64,000 nucleotides of DNA from Candidatus Obscuribacterales bacterium. Its GTDB lineage: Bacteria; Cyanobacteriota; Vampirovibrionia; Obscuribacterales; Obscuribacteraceae. The stretch spans positions 81,719 to 145,718 of the forward strand of contig JAGVKB010000049.1 of assembly GCA_020050835.1 (NCBI GenBank). The letters are read 5' to 3'. Below the pieces are notes generated by a model. That model saw only the letters and a list, made by a program, of their open reading frames with translations, made no database searches and was not told the DNA's origin. Position numbers and translations under genes: made by a program. The stretch's first letter is position 1. Each line of letters starts with the position of its first letter. This document shows positions 9,646 through 18,833 of this stretch, piece by piece.

Positions 9646-10572
9646 ATGAATCCATTACGAGCACTTTTCCTTAGCCTGTCGCGCATGCCGCCTGCGGTCA
9701 TGCTGCTGATCATCGTCGGATTGGCCGTCGTCGTAACCATGATGGTTACCGGCAAAATGAGCGAATCCGAAAAGCAGATGAAAGAGCAGGAGCAAGCGTT
9801 AAAGGCTAAGTATGAGCAAAAAGCGAAGGTCGTTTATACGGTCAAGGACATCGCGGAAGGGGCAACCGTCTCCGCCGATGCACTTGAAGAGAAGGAAACA
9901 GATGCAGGCAAAGCGCCTGTAGATGCTTTCTCCTCCACTTCGATGGCTGTCGGCCGTGTTGCTAAGTACGGAATTCCTGCCGGTCAAATCGTGACCGCGC
10001 ACGACTTCACGACTACCATGCAACAAGTCGGCTTTGAAGCAAAAATCAAAGAAGGCCATCGTGGTGTCACTTTCGCCGTAGATAGTACTACCGGAGTTGC
10101 TGGATTTGTAGCACCGGGCAGTCACGTAGACATCGTAGGAGTAGTCGGATCTGGCGCTCTGACCAAAGCCCAACCGATTCTTTCGGATGTCGAAGTGATT
10201 GCATGCGGGCAGCAATTCCAGAAACAAGCAGCCGGAGCTGCGGTTCCTGCCAATTCCATCACAGTAGCGCTGACGCCGGAGGACTCCAACAAGCTGATAA
10301 AAGCTGTTGCCGCCGCTAACAAGCTCTACCTGACATTGCGAAATGACAAGGATCATACTCCAGTTGCGGTGGTGGACGTGACCGCCATGTTTGATAAACC
10401 GAAACCGCAGCAAGTGGCTGTTGCGCCGCCTCCGGCGTTGCCGCCGCCGCCCCTTCCGGGCGCTCCGGACGGTGGATCAGCAGCCCCAGCACCGCCTCCG
10501 CCTCCGCCTATGCAGGAGATCGAAGTGTGGTCTGGCAGTAAGAAAGAAGTTATCTCGGTACCTAAATCATAG
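9646..10572 (+). CDS. cpaB: Tad pilus assembly protein CpaB/RcpC
   Basis: This 308-residue protein has one N-terminal TM anchor (about 15-35), then a charged coiled-coil-like stretch rich in K, E and Q. A SAF domain follows (VYTVKDIAEGATVSADAL and VAKYGIPAGQIVTAHDF) and then the CpaB/RcpC core with GHRGVTFAVDSTTGVAGFV and PGSHVDIVGV. CpaB proteins are periplasmic or inner-membrane parts of Tad systems and often associate with the secretin. The C-terminus carries an unusual Pro-rich segment (about 263-293, mostly PPP and AP) before a short conserved-looking tail. It starts at ATG 9646 after AGAAGGGGAAA. It is first in the assembly operon with cpaE, cpaF, tadB and tadC. Confidence 0.92.
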   Translation: MNPLRALFLSLSRMPPAVMLLIIVGLAVVVTMMVTGKMSESEKQMKEQEQALKAKYEQKAKVVYTVKDIAEGATVSADALEEKETDAGKAPVDAFSSTSMAVGRVAKYGIPAGQIVTAHDFTTTMQQVGFEAKIKEGHRGVTFAVDSTTGVAGFVAPGSHVDIVGVVGSGALTKAQPILSDVEVIACGQQFQKQAAGAAVPANSITVALTPEDSNKLIKAVAAANKLYLTLRNDKDHTPVAVVDVTAMFDKPKPQQVAVAPPPALPPPPLPGAPDGGSAAPAPPPPPPMQEIEVWSGSKKEVISVPKS

Positions 10573-10644
10573 GCGCCGCGTGATCTTCCTTCTTGCGTTG
10601 GGTACAAAACTAGAGGGGTTGTCGGATAGGAGTTCAGGACCGAT

Positions 10645-11829
10645 ATGAAACTGACTACTTTGCTTGTATGTGATGCTGGTTTGGACAAACGCCAGACCAT
10701 TGAAGACTTAATCCACAGCCAACCTTCGTTGGCGCTTGTGGGAACTGTGTCGGGTGGAATGGCACGCGAACAGATCGGCAGCCTGCATCCAAAGTTAGTC
10801 TGGATCGAGCTGTCACCGGCTCCAGTCCGCGGATTGTCGTTGCTTGCAGAGCTGCGGGAAACTTTCCCGCAGCTCTACTTCTTCGTCAGTTATGAAGTGC
10901 CGGATCCTGAATTGATCCGCACCGCCTATCGATTGGGAGCTTCGGACTTCCTCGATGCCGAGCGCTGGCGGACAGATTTACCTGCCGCCGTCCAAAGCAT
11001 CCAGCTGAAGCACCAGTCGGAGTCGACTTCAACTGCTTCTGGTAAATGCGTAGCCATATTCAGCCCGACCGGCGGGATTGGTGCAACTACCATTGTCACC
11101 AATCTTGCCGGTTATCTGGGTAAGTATGGTGAGACTTGCATCGTCGACCTCGATTTGCAGTTCGGCATGGTTTCTCACTACCTTAATCTCGAGCCTTCGT
11201 TCAGCTTGAGCACCATCGATTTCTCGCACACCAATTTCGATGCCACCTACTTGCGTAACTTGATGACAAAGTATGACGATAAGCTCTCCGTGTTGGCGGC
11301 GCCTCCGGAGCTCGAAGACATCGGAGACATCTACGCTGCACAGGTGCAGGAGATCTTGTTTACCGCCAAGCAAGAGTTCCGGTTTACGGTCGTCGACCTG
11401 CCGAAGAACTTGCTGGATGAGCGCGCGATCGCCACGTTAGATCTGGCCGATCACGTGCTCGTTTTGACTGAATATAACTGGGCGGCGATTCTCAATGCGC
11501 GTAAGTGTTTGGACACCTTTAAGGCGCACTACAACCAAGAAAAGCTATTACTTTGCATCAACAGATCCGAATGGCTCCCTCAGGATGTTCTGAGCGAGTG
11601 TCGGGCGAATTTGAATTATCCCGTTTTTGCCGAAATTCCCAACGACGCCAAGACTGCTAAATGGGTCAACAACCAGGGGCAGATCGCTCCCGGTCACACC
11701 GCACTTGGTAAGGCTCTCGACTCGCTGGCTCGCCGTATTAGTGGTGGCGAACAGCTTCTTCTCACGGCGGGAGCCGGTGAGAAGGGAGGCGGTTTCCGGT
11801 TGCCGGCTATCTTTGGCAAGCGCAAGTAA
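10645..11829 (+). CDS. cpaE: CpaE-like ParA/MinD-family ATPase of the Tad pilus
   Basis: This 394-residue protein has an N-terminal pseudo-receiver domain (about 1-120, TLLVCDAGLDKRQTIEDLI) and a ParA/MinD-type ATPase domain. The P-loop is SPTGGIGATTIVTN, the deviant CpaE form, in which Ala and Thr occupy the place of the usual GKT lysine. It is followed by CIVDLDLQFGMVSHYL. CpaE proteins help localise the Tad machinery in the inner membrane and cytoplasm. The receiver domain lacks a clear phospho-acceptor triad. It starts at ATG 10645. It lies 72 bases after cpaB and 18 before cpaF, in one operon. Confidence 0.92.
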   Translation: MKLTTLLVCDAGLDKRQTIEDLIHSQPSLALVGTVSGGMAREQIGSLHPKLVWIELSPAPVRGLSLLAELRETFPQLYFFVSYEVPDPELIRTAYRLGASDFLDAERWRTDLPAAVQSIQLKHQSESTSTASGKCVAIFSPTGGIGATTIVTNLAGYLGKYGETCIVDLDLQFGMVSHYLNLEPSFSLSTIDFSHTNFDATYLRNLMTKYDDKLSVLAAPPELEDIGDIYAAQVQEILFTAKQEFRFTVVDLPKNLLDERAIATLDLADHVLVLTEYNWAAILNARKCLDTFKAHYNQEKLLLCINRSEWLPQDVLSECRANLNYPVFAEIPNDAKTAKWVNNQGQIAPGHTALGKALDSLARRISGGEQLLLTAGAGEKGGGFRLPAIFGKRK

Positions 11830-11847
11830 AAGGTGGTGAGTTCCTAA

Positions 11848-13410
11848 ATGTCTGACGATAGAAAAGATCAGAATCTGCCGGCCCGTCCTACGTCTTCATT
11901 GATGGGGCAGTTGGTGAGGCAGCGGCAAGCCGGTGAAGTGGCTCCGGTTAATCAACAAGGCGGGCAGGTCGCCAAGCCAGGCGGCCCGCAAGGGACAGGC
12001 GGATTGGCGACCGGTGCCAGCCCTGGCTCGAGCGCGGCGGCAGCGGCACCTGGTCCGACCAGGGCTGATATCGACCGGGTCGATGCGCGTGACGAGTTCG
12101 TTACTCCACAACAGTCGTCCGAGCCTCAACAGGAGCTTGGTAAGTTCTCCACCAACCAGGGGCTCATTCGCGAACGAGAAAAGTTGATCATCGATCAGCT
12201 CAGGCGAGAGCTCGATACCTCCCGCATGACTCAGATCAGTGAAGATACGCAAGCTCAAGTTAGAGCCCGCATAAGAGAGATAGTCAATTCTGATCCGGCG
12301 CCACTAACGATGATGGAGAAGGGCATCCTTCTGCAAAACATCCTCGACGAAGTATTCGGCTTCGGTCCGCTCGGTCCACTTCTTAGAGACCCGTCGATCG
12401 GGGATATCTGCGTCAACGGACCCGGTTCGGTTTATGTGGAGCGACACGGACGTTTAGAGAAGACCAGTATCGTTTTCGAAAACGAGCGTCATCTCAGGCA
12501 GACGATCGATAAGATTATCCAACCGCTGGGCAGACGTCTCGACGATAACTCGCCGATGGTAGACGCCCGTCTTCCCAATGGCTCACGGGTTAATGCCACC
12601 ATTCCGCCGGTATCAATCGACGGTCCGACGCTTACAATTCGTTGTTTCGGCACTGCGATCATGTCGTTGGGGCAGCTCTGCGAAAAGGGCGCCATGTCAA
12701 TTCCAATGGCGGAAGTCCTGAAAGCCTGCGTCAAAGGCCGGGTCAATATGATTATCTCCGGAGGTACCGGCTCCGGAAAGACGACTCTGCTCAACGCTCT
12801 GTCCGCGCATATCAACCCGCGCGAGCGCATCATTACAATTGAAGACGCCGCCGAATTGAAACTGCAACACGAGCACTGGATCCGGATGGAGACCCGACCA
12901 CCCAATACCGAAGGGAAAGGTCAGATCACTCAGCGGATGTGCTTGATCAATACACTTCGTATGCGTCCAGACCGAATCATCCTCGGTGAATGCCGGGGTG
13001 AAGAAGCGTTCGACATGCTCCAGGCCATGAACACCGGTCACGGTGGCTCAATGACCACTATCCACGCCAACACACCACGGGACGCCACCAAGAGACTTGA
13101 GAACATGATCCTAATGTGCGGTGTCGACATGCCTCCGAGAGCGGCTCGAGAACTGATTGCCAGCGCGCTTCAGGTGATTATTCAGATTAGGCGTCTGGAA
13201 GACGGTACTCGTCGCGTGACGGAAATTGCCGAGATAACCGGCATGGAAGGCGAGGTAATTGCGATCAACACACTCTTCCATCTCGAGCGCGAGGGACGCG
13301 ATCCGCGTGGATTCTTCAAGTGCAGACACGTTGGATCCGGCTTGCCGCCTAAGTTCCTCGAACAGCTAGAGCAAGAAGCAGTACCATTCAAGATCGAGTG
13401 GCTACGTTAG
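11848..13410 (+). CDS. cpaF: CpaF/TadA pilus assembly ATPase
   Basis: This 520-residue secretion ATPase powers Tad pilus assembly from the cytoplasm. The first 110 residues are a low-complexity Gly/Gln/Ala linker. The N-terminal CpaF domain (IDQLRREL to [21 protein letters not shown]) comes next, then the VirB11-like ATPase with Walker [10 protein letters not shown] (Lys311), an Asp box (TIEDAAEL), Walker B ([16 protein letters not shown]) and the His box ([14 protein letters not shown]). It starts at ATG 11848 after AAAAGGTGGTGAG. It lies 17 bases before tadB. Confidence 0.97.
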   Translation: MSDDRKDQNLPARPTSSLMGQLVRQRQAGEVAPVNQQGGQVAKPGGPQGTGGLATGASPGSSAAAAAPGPTRADIDRVDARDEFVTPQQSSEPQQELGKFSTNQGLIREREKLIIDQLRRELDTSRMTQISEDTQAQVRARIREIVNSDPAPLTMMEKGILLQNILDEVFGFGPLGPLLRDPSIGDICVNGPGSVYVERHGRLEKTSIVFENERHLRQTIDKIIQPLGRRLDDNSPMVDARLPNGSRVNATIPPVSIDGPTLTIRCFGTAIMSLGQLCEKGAMSIPMAEVLKACVKGRVNMIISGGTGSGKTTLLNALSAHINPRERIITIEDAAELKLQHEHWIRMETRPPNTEGKGQITQRMCLINTLRMRPDRIILGECRGEEAFDMLQAMNTGHGGSMTTIHANTPRDATKRLENMILMCGVDMPPRAARELIASALQVIIQIRRLEDGTRRVTEIAEITGMEGEVIAINTLFHLEREGRDPRGFFKCRHVGSGLPPKFLEQLEQEAVPFKIEWLR

Positions 13411-13427
13411 TCTGAAAGGAACGGACT

Positions 13428-14366
13428 ATGAGCAAAGAAATGGTTGGAGCGGCGATCATGGCAACTTTCGTAGTTGCCGGGTTGTTGCTGTTGGCCGCAA
13501 TGAAATCCGGGCATGCTGACGAATTGCAGCGTCTAGCCAAGCACCAAAAGCGGCTTTCCGATAAAGCGCCGGTAGACGGGACAGAAAATATATTCGCGCA
13601 GCAGCGCGCTGACTATCTCTCCAAAGTGCTCGCGCAGGCTGGTCTTGAAGCCAAGTACGACACAATTAAAACACAGTGGATAATGACCACGATCGGCTCG
13701 GCCATTACATTGATGATTTTGGCCTTTTTCGCTTCTCCGGATCTGCTCATTTTAGGGCTAATCTTAGGAGCGCCTGCCGGAGCAGCCGGGTTCATCATGT
13801 ACCTTAACCGTCTGGCTAAACAGCGGCAAGATAAGATGACCGAGCAGCTACCGCAAGTCCTGGAGTCGATGGTCAGTGCATTGAGAGCTGGCTCTCCGAT
13901 CATGGAGACTTTCAAGGTGCTGTCTGAGACGGCCCCCGATCCGATCCGCTCCGAGTTTAAGCGGGCGCTCATCTCGCTGCAGCTCGGCAAGTCTTTCCGC
14001 GAGGCGTTAAGCGAGATGTCGACACGCATTCGAACTCCGGACTTTAAGTTGCTTACGCAAGCCGTGTATATCAGCCAAGATGTAGGAGCCAACCTGGCCG
14101 ATGTGGTAGCCACAATCGCTGAAGCGATTCGTGAACGTTTCAAACTGCGAGATTTCATGAACAGCTTGACCGCTCAAGGTAAGGCGACAGCTGGCTTCAT
14201 CGGCGTGCTGCCGTACGGGATCACTGCGCTCACGTATGTTATGACTCCCGGATACATGATTCCATTTTTCAATCATCCGATTGCCAGGCTAGTCTTTATC
14301 GGATTGATTCTCTGGGAGTTTATTGGCTTTTGGATCTTGATGAAGATCACAACGTTCGAGGTCTAA
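13428..14366 (+). CDS. tadB: TadB-like inner-membrane platform protein
   Basis: This 312-residue T2SS-F family platform protein has an N-terminal TM (about 5-25), two central TM segments around 85-130, a cytoplasmic T2SSF domain and two C-terminal TMs. The T2SSF domain shows QLPQVLESMVSALRAGSPIM and FREALSEMSTRI, typical of TadB. With TadC it forms the platform on which CpaF acts. The start ATG 13428 follows GAAAGGAACGG. It has operon spacing with cpaF (17 bases) and tadC (4 bases). Confidence 0.92.
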   Translation: MSKEMVGAAIMATFVVAGLLLLAAMKSGHADELQRLAKHQKRLSDKAPVDGTENIFAQQRADYLSKVLAQAGLEAKYDTIKTQWIMTTIGSAITLMILAFFASPDLLILGLILGAPAGAAGFIMYLNRLAKQRQDKMTEQLPQVLESMVSALRAGSPIMETFKVLSETAPDPIRSEFKRALISLQLGKSFREALSEMSTRIRTPDFKLLTQAVYISQDVGANLADVVATIAEAIRERFKLRDFMNSLTAQGKATAGFIGVLPYGITALTYVMTPGYMIPFFNHPIARLVFIGLILWEFIGFWILMKITTFEV

Positions 14367-14370
14367 GGAT

Positions 14371-15306
14371 ATGAGCGTTATCGTCGCGGTTCTCACCTTC
14401 ACCGTCGTTATAGCAGTTGGGCTCCTGGCCTTGCAGCCGGTCTTCACCCAGTATGTCGATACTTATGCAGTCCGAGTTCGGTCGCGCAAACAAACGACTG
14501 AAGGTACGGCTGCTGAGACTCCCAAAGAGTCGGCCATTCTTACTACCTGTCAGAGCGTCGGCGAATTGGTTTTGAGTGTGCTGCCCAATCTGGCGGACAA
14601 ACGCACCGTCGCCCTGCTGCAGCAAGGCAGTTATCGTACCCCGCAACACTTGGCGATTTTCATCGGAATCAAGGCGCTGGTTGTTTTCGGCTCCGTGTTC
14701 GTCGCTCTGCTGTCGGCGGTCGGCAACGGCAATCCGCTCGGGATTCTCATGGCGGTTCCGATTGGACTGTGCGGTTGGATGCTTCCAAACTTCTTCCTTG
14801 CCACTCGTGTAAAGGCGCGCCAGGCGGAGATCTTAAGAGAACTTCCGACTATTATCGATCTCCTGATCGTCTGCGCTCAAGCTGGGCTTGGACTCTTAAG
14901 CTGTGTCGATAAAGTCTCGAAAGAGGTTGAAGATTCCTGTCCGGTGCTGGGCAGCGAGATGAGACAGCTGATGAACGATGTGAAGATATTCGCCAAGTCG
15001 GTTGCGCATTCACTGGCCGATATGGGAGAGCGTTGCGGAGCCGAAGAGCTGGTCAATGTAGCCAGCGCGCTGATCTCAGCTGAGACAAAAGGCTCCGATA
15101 TCAGTTATCCGCTCAGGCAGCAAGCGGAAGCGCTCCGGGACAAGATGAAGAGAAGGAAGGAAGAAGAAGCCTCCAAGGTTCCGGTAAAAATGGTGCCAGT
15201 GATTATGTTCTTCGTCATGCCGCTTATCTTGTGCCCGATGTTGGGTCCTGCCGTCATCACTATCATGAATTCGCTCGGACCGGTCTTCGGCAGTGGTGGC
15301 AAGTAG
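14371..15306 (+). CDS. tadC: TadC-like inner-membrane platform protein
   Basis: This 311-residue T2SS-F family protein has an N-terminal TM, a TM pair at about 95-145, the T2SSF core and a C-terminal TM. The core shows ELPTIIDLLIVCAQAGLGLL, LNDVKIFAKSVAHSLADMGERC-like order, ETKGSDISYPLRQQAEALRD and KMKRRKEEEASKVPVKM. The motif 'AQAGLGL..AL..V' followed by 'R..RA.eeAaKlpvKm' is characteristic of TadC. It starts at ATG 14371 after TCTAAGGAT. It overlaps the DUF192 gene by 14 bases. Confidence 0.92.
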   Translation: MSVIVAVLTFTVVIAVGLLALQPVFTQYVDTYAVRVRSRKQTTEGTAAETPKESAILTTCQSVGELVLSVLPNLADKRTVALLQQGSYRTPQHLAIFIGIKALVVFGSVFVALLSAVGNGNPLGILMAVPIGLCGWMLPNFFLATRVKARQAEILRELPTIIDLLIVCAQAGLGLLSCVDKVSKEVEDSCPVLGSEMRQLMNDVKIFAKSVAHSLADMGERCGAEELVNVASALISAETKGSDISYPLRQQAEALRDKMKRRKEEEASKVPVKMVPVIMFFVMPLILCPMLGPAVITIMNSLGPVFGSGGK

Positions 15307-15652
15307 ATATCGCCGATTTCTCAATGCGACCCGGGGCAATGTTCTGGCCGACAAAGCGTTCATGGCCGACAGCTTCTTCTTGCGTTTACGAGGACTGCTC
15401 GGGCGCCCGCAATTGGCGAATGGGCAGGGTCTGTTTTTAGACCATTGCAATTGCATCCATATGTTTGGAATGACCTATGCGATCGACGCTGTCTTCTTGG
15501 ACAAGCAGCTCTGCGTGGTCGGTCTGGTGACAGCGATTGGACCGGGCCGGGTATCGTCCGTCTATAAGTCTGCTAACGCCTGCCTCGAACTGCCGGCCGG
15601 CACCATCGCCGCGACTGGCACCGCCCTTGGTGACAACCTGCAATTGCAATGA
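15293..15652 (+). CDS. DUF192 family protein
   Basis: This 119-residue protein of the DUF192 fold shows RLRGLLGRPQLANGQGLFLD, then CNCIHMFGMTYAIDAVFLD and VVGLVTAIGPGR, ending in CLELPAGTIAATG. These match the family pattern (GLMfR, iHTfgMrfpIDvvFlD, vLEl.aG). The molecular function is unknown. DUF192 genes are often found beside tad loci. The GTG start at 15293 lies inside tadC (14-base overlap), indicating coupled translation; it has no separate ribosome site. Confidence 0.85.
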   Translation: MVASRYRRFLNATRGNVLADKAFMADSFFLRLRGLLGRPQLANGQGLFLDHCNCIHMFGMTYAIDAVFLDKQLCVVGLVTAIGPGRVSSVYKSANACLELPAGTIAATGTALGDNLQLQ

Positions 15653-15735
15653 ATGCCGAATCCGGCTAATTGGCTCAATTCGTGCGGTCCTGTCCGGTCG
15701 GTTGTGTTAAGCAAGCTGGTCCGTGCGGCCAAAGT

Positions 15736-16293
15736 TCAACTGGCAAAACCTAGAAACTCCAGAGTTTGATGCTCGAGTAAAATGGCGCACACAGTGCCGA
15801 TTGCATAGAACGGACCGAACAGAAGTTTGGATTTGCGAATCTGATTGAACTTACTCCAGTCCATGCTCATCCAGATCTGCCGGTTCGGAGCGACCAGAAA
15901 CAACGGTGCAGCTGCGATTATCTGGCGCCAGGGGAATGCCATCAACATGCGAACGCTAGAGGCCAGACCGAGCGTGAGGCTGAAGTAGAAAAAGACCAAA
16001 AGGAGTGTGGCTGGACCTAGAAATGCGCCGACTGCAGCGATTAGTTTGACGTCTCCCATGCCGAACGGATAGCCGAAAATGCGAGTGGCCAGCATCAGGC
16101 CGACGCCCAGAAACCAACCCTCGACGGACACCAGCGCTCCGCTAAAGCCGGACACCGCTAGTTGCCAGACGATAGCACAAGCTGCTGCCGGAAAGGTAAG
16201 CAGATTGGGAATCTTTTGCGTGCGAAGATCGGTTATCGCACCGATTGTTGCCACTATTATGCTGGCAATGTGCAGTGGCTGAAGTGGTGGCAT
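15736..16293 (-). CDS. tadV: Type IV prepilin peptidase, TadV/CpaA type
   Basis: This 185-residue A24-family aspartic peptidase is predicted to cleave the Flp leader in the inner membrane. Both catalytic aspartates are visible: Asp22 in TDLRTQKIPN and Asp81 in the GxGD motif FGMGDVKLIAAVGAFLGP. About five to six TM segments are present and there is no N-methyltransferase domain, as in the short CpaA/TadV form. It is convergent with the assembly operon rather than inside it. On the minus strand it follows ridA closely (17 bases), so the two may be co-transcribed. Confidence 0.92.
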   Translation of the reverse strand: MPPLQPLHIASIIVATIGAITDLRTQKIPNLLTFPAAACAIVWQLAVSGFSGALVSVEGWFLGVGLMLATRIFGYPFGMGDVKLIAAVGAFLGPATLLLVFFYFSLTLGLASSVRMLMAFPWRQIIAAAPLFLVAPNRQIWMSMDWSKFNQIRKSKLLFGPFYAIGTVCAILLEHQTLEFLGFAS

Positions 16294-16310
16294 AGTTGGT
16301 GCCTAACCCG

Positions 16311-16691
16311 CTAGTCGCAACAAGCGATCGCGTCTATTTCGACGCCGACGTCTTTCGGCAGGCGCGCCACTTGAACTGTCGCTCGCGCTGGTTTGTTGCT
16401 GGTGAAGAATTCGCCATAAACGCGATTTACCTCTTCGAAATCCTGCATGTCTTTTAGGTAGACAGTCGTTTTCACTACCTTTGAGATGTCTGAACCGGCG
16501 CTTTCGAGCACTGCTTTGAGATTAGTTAGAACCGTCTTGGTTTGCTCGGCGATAGACCCCTGGTTGACCTGGCCGGTGCTGGCATCGAGCGGAATTTGAC
16601 CGGAGAGGAAGACGAATCCATTGGCAACGATTGCTTGAGAGTAAGGACCAATCGCTTTGGGCGCCTTCTCCGTCGATATTACCTGCACCAT
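16311..16691 (-). CDS. ridA: RidA (YjgF/YER057c/UK114) enamine/imine deaminase
   Basis: This 126-residue protein spans the full family. Visible motifs are KAIGPYSQAI, FVFLSGQIPLDASTG, the conserved Arg103 in KPARATVQVARLPKD and Glu118 in VGVEIDAIA. RidA hydrolyses reactive 2-aminoacrylate and related enamines made by PLP enzymes in the cytoplasm. The start is ATG at 16691, with AAGGAGAG a few bases upstream on the minus strand. It is upstream of the prepilin peptidase on the same strand. Confidence 0.95.
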   Translation of the reverse strand: MVQVISTEKAPKAIGPYSQAIVANGFVFLSGQIPLDASTGQVNQGSIAEQTKTVLTNLKAVLESAGSDISKVVKTTVYLKDMQDFEEVNRVYGEFFTSNKPARATVQVARLPKDVGVEIDAIACCD

Positions 16692-16756
16692 TTCACTCTC
16701 CTTTTGACGTTGTTGCTTGACTGCTAATTATAAGCCAGCAGCCGCTCAAGGAAGGT

Positions 16757-16789
16757 AAGCCGAAGGCACAGTAATGCGCGCTTCGGCTT
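16757..16789. other. Intergenic hairpin upstream of ridA
   Basis: A perfect nine-base inverted repeat AAGCCGAAG/CTTCGGCTT encloses a 15-base loop. There is no T-tract on either strand. It lies between the secreted-protein gene and ridA and could end transcription of the former or act in the ridA leader. Confidence 0.4.
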
Positions 16790-16902
16790 GCGAACTGCCT
16801 GCGATTCTGATTTGCCTCTCAGCCCCGGCAAAAATCAGACAGCTGTTGCGGGAATCGGCAGCTTCGGTATCGACTTGGTATAGACCTTGGTATTGATCAG
16901 GA

Positions 16903-17517
16903 TTAGTGCCCGTCGGCGCCTGGAAATACTCCGCCGCTCAAGTCAAAGAAGCCTCCGCCGGGAGAGCCGCCTGGCAGTCCATCACCGGGATCGAGCGGGT
17001 AACCGGCTGCTTGTCCCTGCCCGTTTCGGATGACATGATCGCCCGAGACGCTCATCTCCGGGCCGCCAATAAACTCGTCCTTGCCCCAGGCTGAAGGCAG
17101 CATGCTTTCGTGTCCAGTCGTCAAGCCGGCGTTGTTGCCCTGGATGCCGGCATCAATCCGGTTGACGCGCTCGAAGCCGTTGATCGGCGGCGGGCCGCTC
17201 GTTCCTTCATCGCCGTAAATTTGAAACGCGAGTCCGCCTGCCTCTTGGACGAAGCTATCCAGCCTGGTCGGTGGTAATCCGTTGTAGCCGCCAAAGACTG
17301 GCGCTAAACCACCGGTCGATGTGCGCGGCAACTGCACCTGCTGTGGACCGGTCGGGTGGGTCCAACCTGCCCCCTGTCCTGATTGAGCACCGGTTTTTTC
17401 AGTTTGTCTGGCCTGAGCGCCGGTGGCGCCTGCGGTTCCCAGTCCACCCGATTGGGCGTTCGCTGGGTAGATAAGCCAAGTGCATAGTGCAATTGCGGTG
17501 ATTGTTGGCTTTAACAT
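16903..17517 (-). CDS. Small secreted Gly/Pro-rich protein of unknown function (paralogue of the next)
   Basis: From ATG 17517 the protein has 204 residues. It has a clear signal peptide (MLKPTITAIALCTWLIYPANA|Q) and then a Gly/Thr/Pro-rich, low-complexity body. Shortly after the predicted cleavage site comes AGATGAQARQT, which is shared exactly with the neighbouring secreted protein; FPGADG also recurs near both C-termini. An upstream in-frame ATG at 17562 would put 15 hydrophilic residues before the signal and is less likely. No family is recognised. It is probably exported. The partner gene lies 72 bases upstream on the same strand. Confidence 0.65.
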   Translation of the reverse strand: MLKPTITAIALCTWLIYPANAQSGGLGTAGATGAQARQTEKTGAQSGQGAGWTHPTGPQQVQLPRTSTGGLAPVFGGYNGLPPTRLDSFVQEAGGLAFQIYGDEGTSGPPPINGFERVNRIDAGIQGNNAGLTTGHESMLPSAWGKDEFIGGPEMSVSGDHVIRNGQGQAAGYPLDPGDGLPGGSPGGGFFDLSGGVFPGADGH

Positions 17518-17589
17518 GGTTGGATCTCTCTTAGGCGAATCTCTATAAGTGTATTCAATCAAATCGGACGTTACTTCGCACCGGCATAG

Positions 17590-18147
17590 CTATTGTTGGG
17601 GAAAGGGAATTGGTGGAGCTGGAATACCGCCGCCATCTGCACCAGGGAATCCCCAACCGGGTGCAGACGCTGGTGAGTCGAGAAAGCTCGAACTGGGAGG
17701 CAAAGGGTTGACCGGTCCGGTGATGTCTATGTCTACGCTGCTGGTTGATGTCGGTGGCAGAAAGCCGCCGAAATTGCCGGCTCCCTGATAGGCGCCGCGG
17801 TAAACGTCAAAGCCGCTGTTCGGAAAGCCGAAATTGAATTGACCTGACGGAATGCCGCCAGCCATGCCGCTCTTCGGAGCTTCGAGCGTGGTAGCCGCCG
17901 GCGGCAGCATCGGTCCGTTAAAATCGTAGACGCCTTGCGTTCCGGTCGTCCAAGTGTTGCCGAGCCCCGGGTCGTAGTTGCCGTAGGCTGGCATTTGTTG
18001 AACGTCCTGCCAGGTGGTGTCGGTCTGGCGCGCTTGCGCACCTGTGGCTCCTGCGCTCTGAGCGTCCGAACCTTGAGCAAATGCTGGTGAGGTTCCCGCC
18101 AGAAGAGCGATGACAAATACGATTGTGGTCTGTTGATGCTTTAACAT
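17590..18147 (-). CDS. Small secreted Gly/Pro-rich protein of unknown function
   Basis: From ATG 18147 the protein has 185 residues. It starts MLKHQQTTIVFVIALLAGTSPAFA|Q, a good signal peptide, followed by SAGATGAQARQT and a Gly/Pro/Phe-rich body ending in GWGFPGADGGGIPAPPIP. The shared start (MLK), AGATGAQARQT and FPGADG show that it is a diverged duplicate of the gene at 16903-17517. No enzymatic motif is seen. The start at 18180 would add 11 residues and lacks support. Both genes lie beside the Tad locus, but a link to pili is only positional. Confidence 0.65.
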   Translation of the reverse strand: MLKHQQTTIVFVIALLAGTSPAFAQGSDAQSAGATGAQARQTDTTWQDVQQMPAYGNYDPGLGNTWTTGTQGVYDFNGPMLPPAATTLEAPKSGMAGGIPSGQFNFGFPNSGFDVYRGAYQGAGNFGGFLPPTSTSSVDIDITGPVNPLPPSSSFLDSPASAPGWGFPGADGGGIPAPPIPFPQQ

Positions 18148-18833
18148 TGTCGATAACCTGAAGGTTGTGAGCCAGTTCACTAGTTAGTCTCAGCTGCGCC
18201 ATTAAAAACGAAAGCAACCCATGTTAAGGGCCCATTCCACTTATACCCGAATTCGCCCAATTTTAATTGCTTTATCATCGTTGTCGGGTGGCTTCGCAAT
18301 AGATTAATTATGCCGAGGAGAAGAACAGCGACCGTGCTGGTTGGGCTGAATCCTGAGAGCCTGCCTGGTGCCACTGCCGACGATATCAATTCGAGCTGGC
18401 GGCGCCGGCTCGGAGAGCCCGCCAAGTTGGCGGTGGTGCGAGCCGGTAGAGTAGAGCAGTGCACCGGTTCTAGTACTTTGCGGTCAGTCGTTGGCATGAA
18501 GAGATATCCGCCGACTTTCCGGTCGGTCCCCAAGCTTGATCTTGTAGTAAGCATCTGCATCCGGAAGCAATTACCCCGGACCTTCCGCCCGCTCTGCAGC
18601 GCCCTCTCCGAAAGAACGTTACAATATCGGACTTTAGTTGGCAGAATAGTACTTGTCATGCTGTAGATTGTCAATAGGTGCGGTCCAGAGGGCAGGTTAA
18701 TTCTGCCTGTATGGCTGAGAGTAATCGTATGAGTTACTTTCTGACCGGCTGAAATTAGGAGGACATCTGGCCGCGTTGCGGAAAGTTTTGATTGTCCTTA
18801 AGCAGCGAGCTGAGCTGAGTTTAGGAGGAGAAG
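18148..18833. other. Long intergenic region between divergent secreted-protein gene and tsaD
   Basis: About 690 bases hold no convincing gene. Open frames exist on both strands between 18180 and 18674, but their composition (Arg/Ser/Leu rich, no motif, no ribosome site) looks non-coding. A small hairpin GGGCAG/CTGCCT lies near 18690-18710. AGGAGG at about 18758 precedes no plausible frame, while AGGAGGAGAAG just before 18834 is the tsaD ribosome site. Confidence 0.4.

Noticed and set aside
18180..18674. Overlapping open frames on both strands upstream of tsaD.
   Set aside because: Arg/Ser-rich composition, no ribosome sites, no domain, and mutually antisense. Treated as non-coding.
18690..18760. 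CTGAGAGTAA near tsaD looked like part of a TPP riboswitch.
   Set aside because: The second conserved half (GAACCTGA with its flanking stems) is absent, and the downstream gene is not a thiamine gene.
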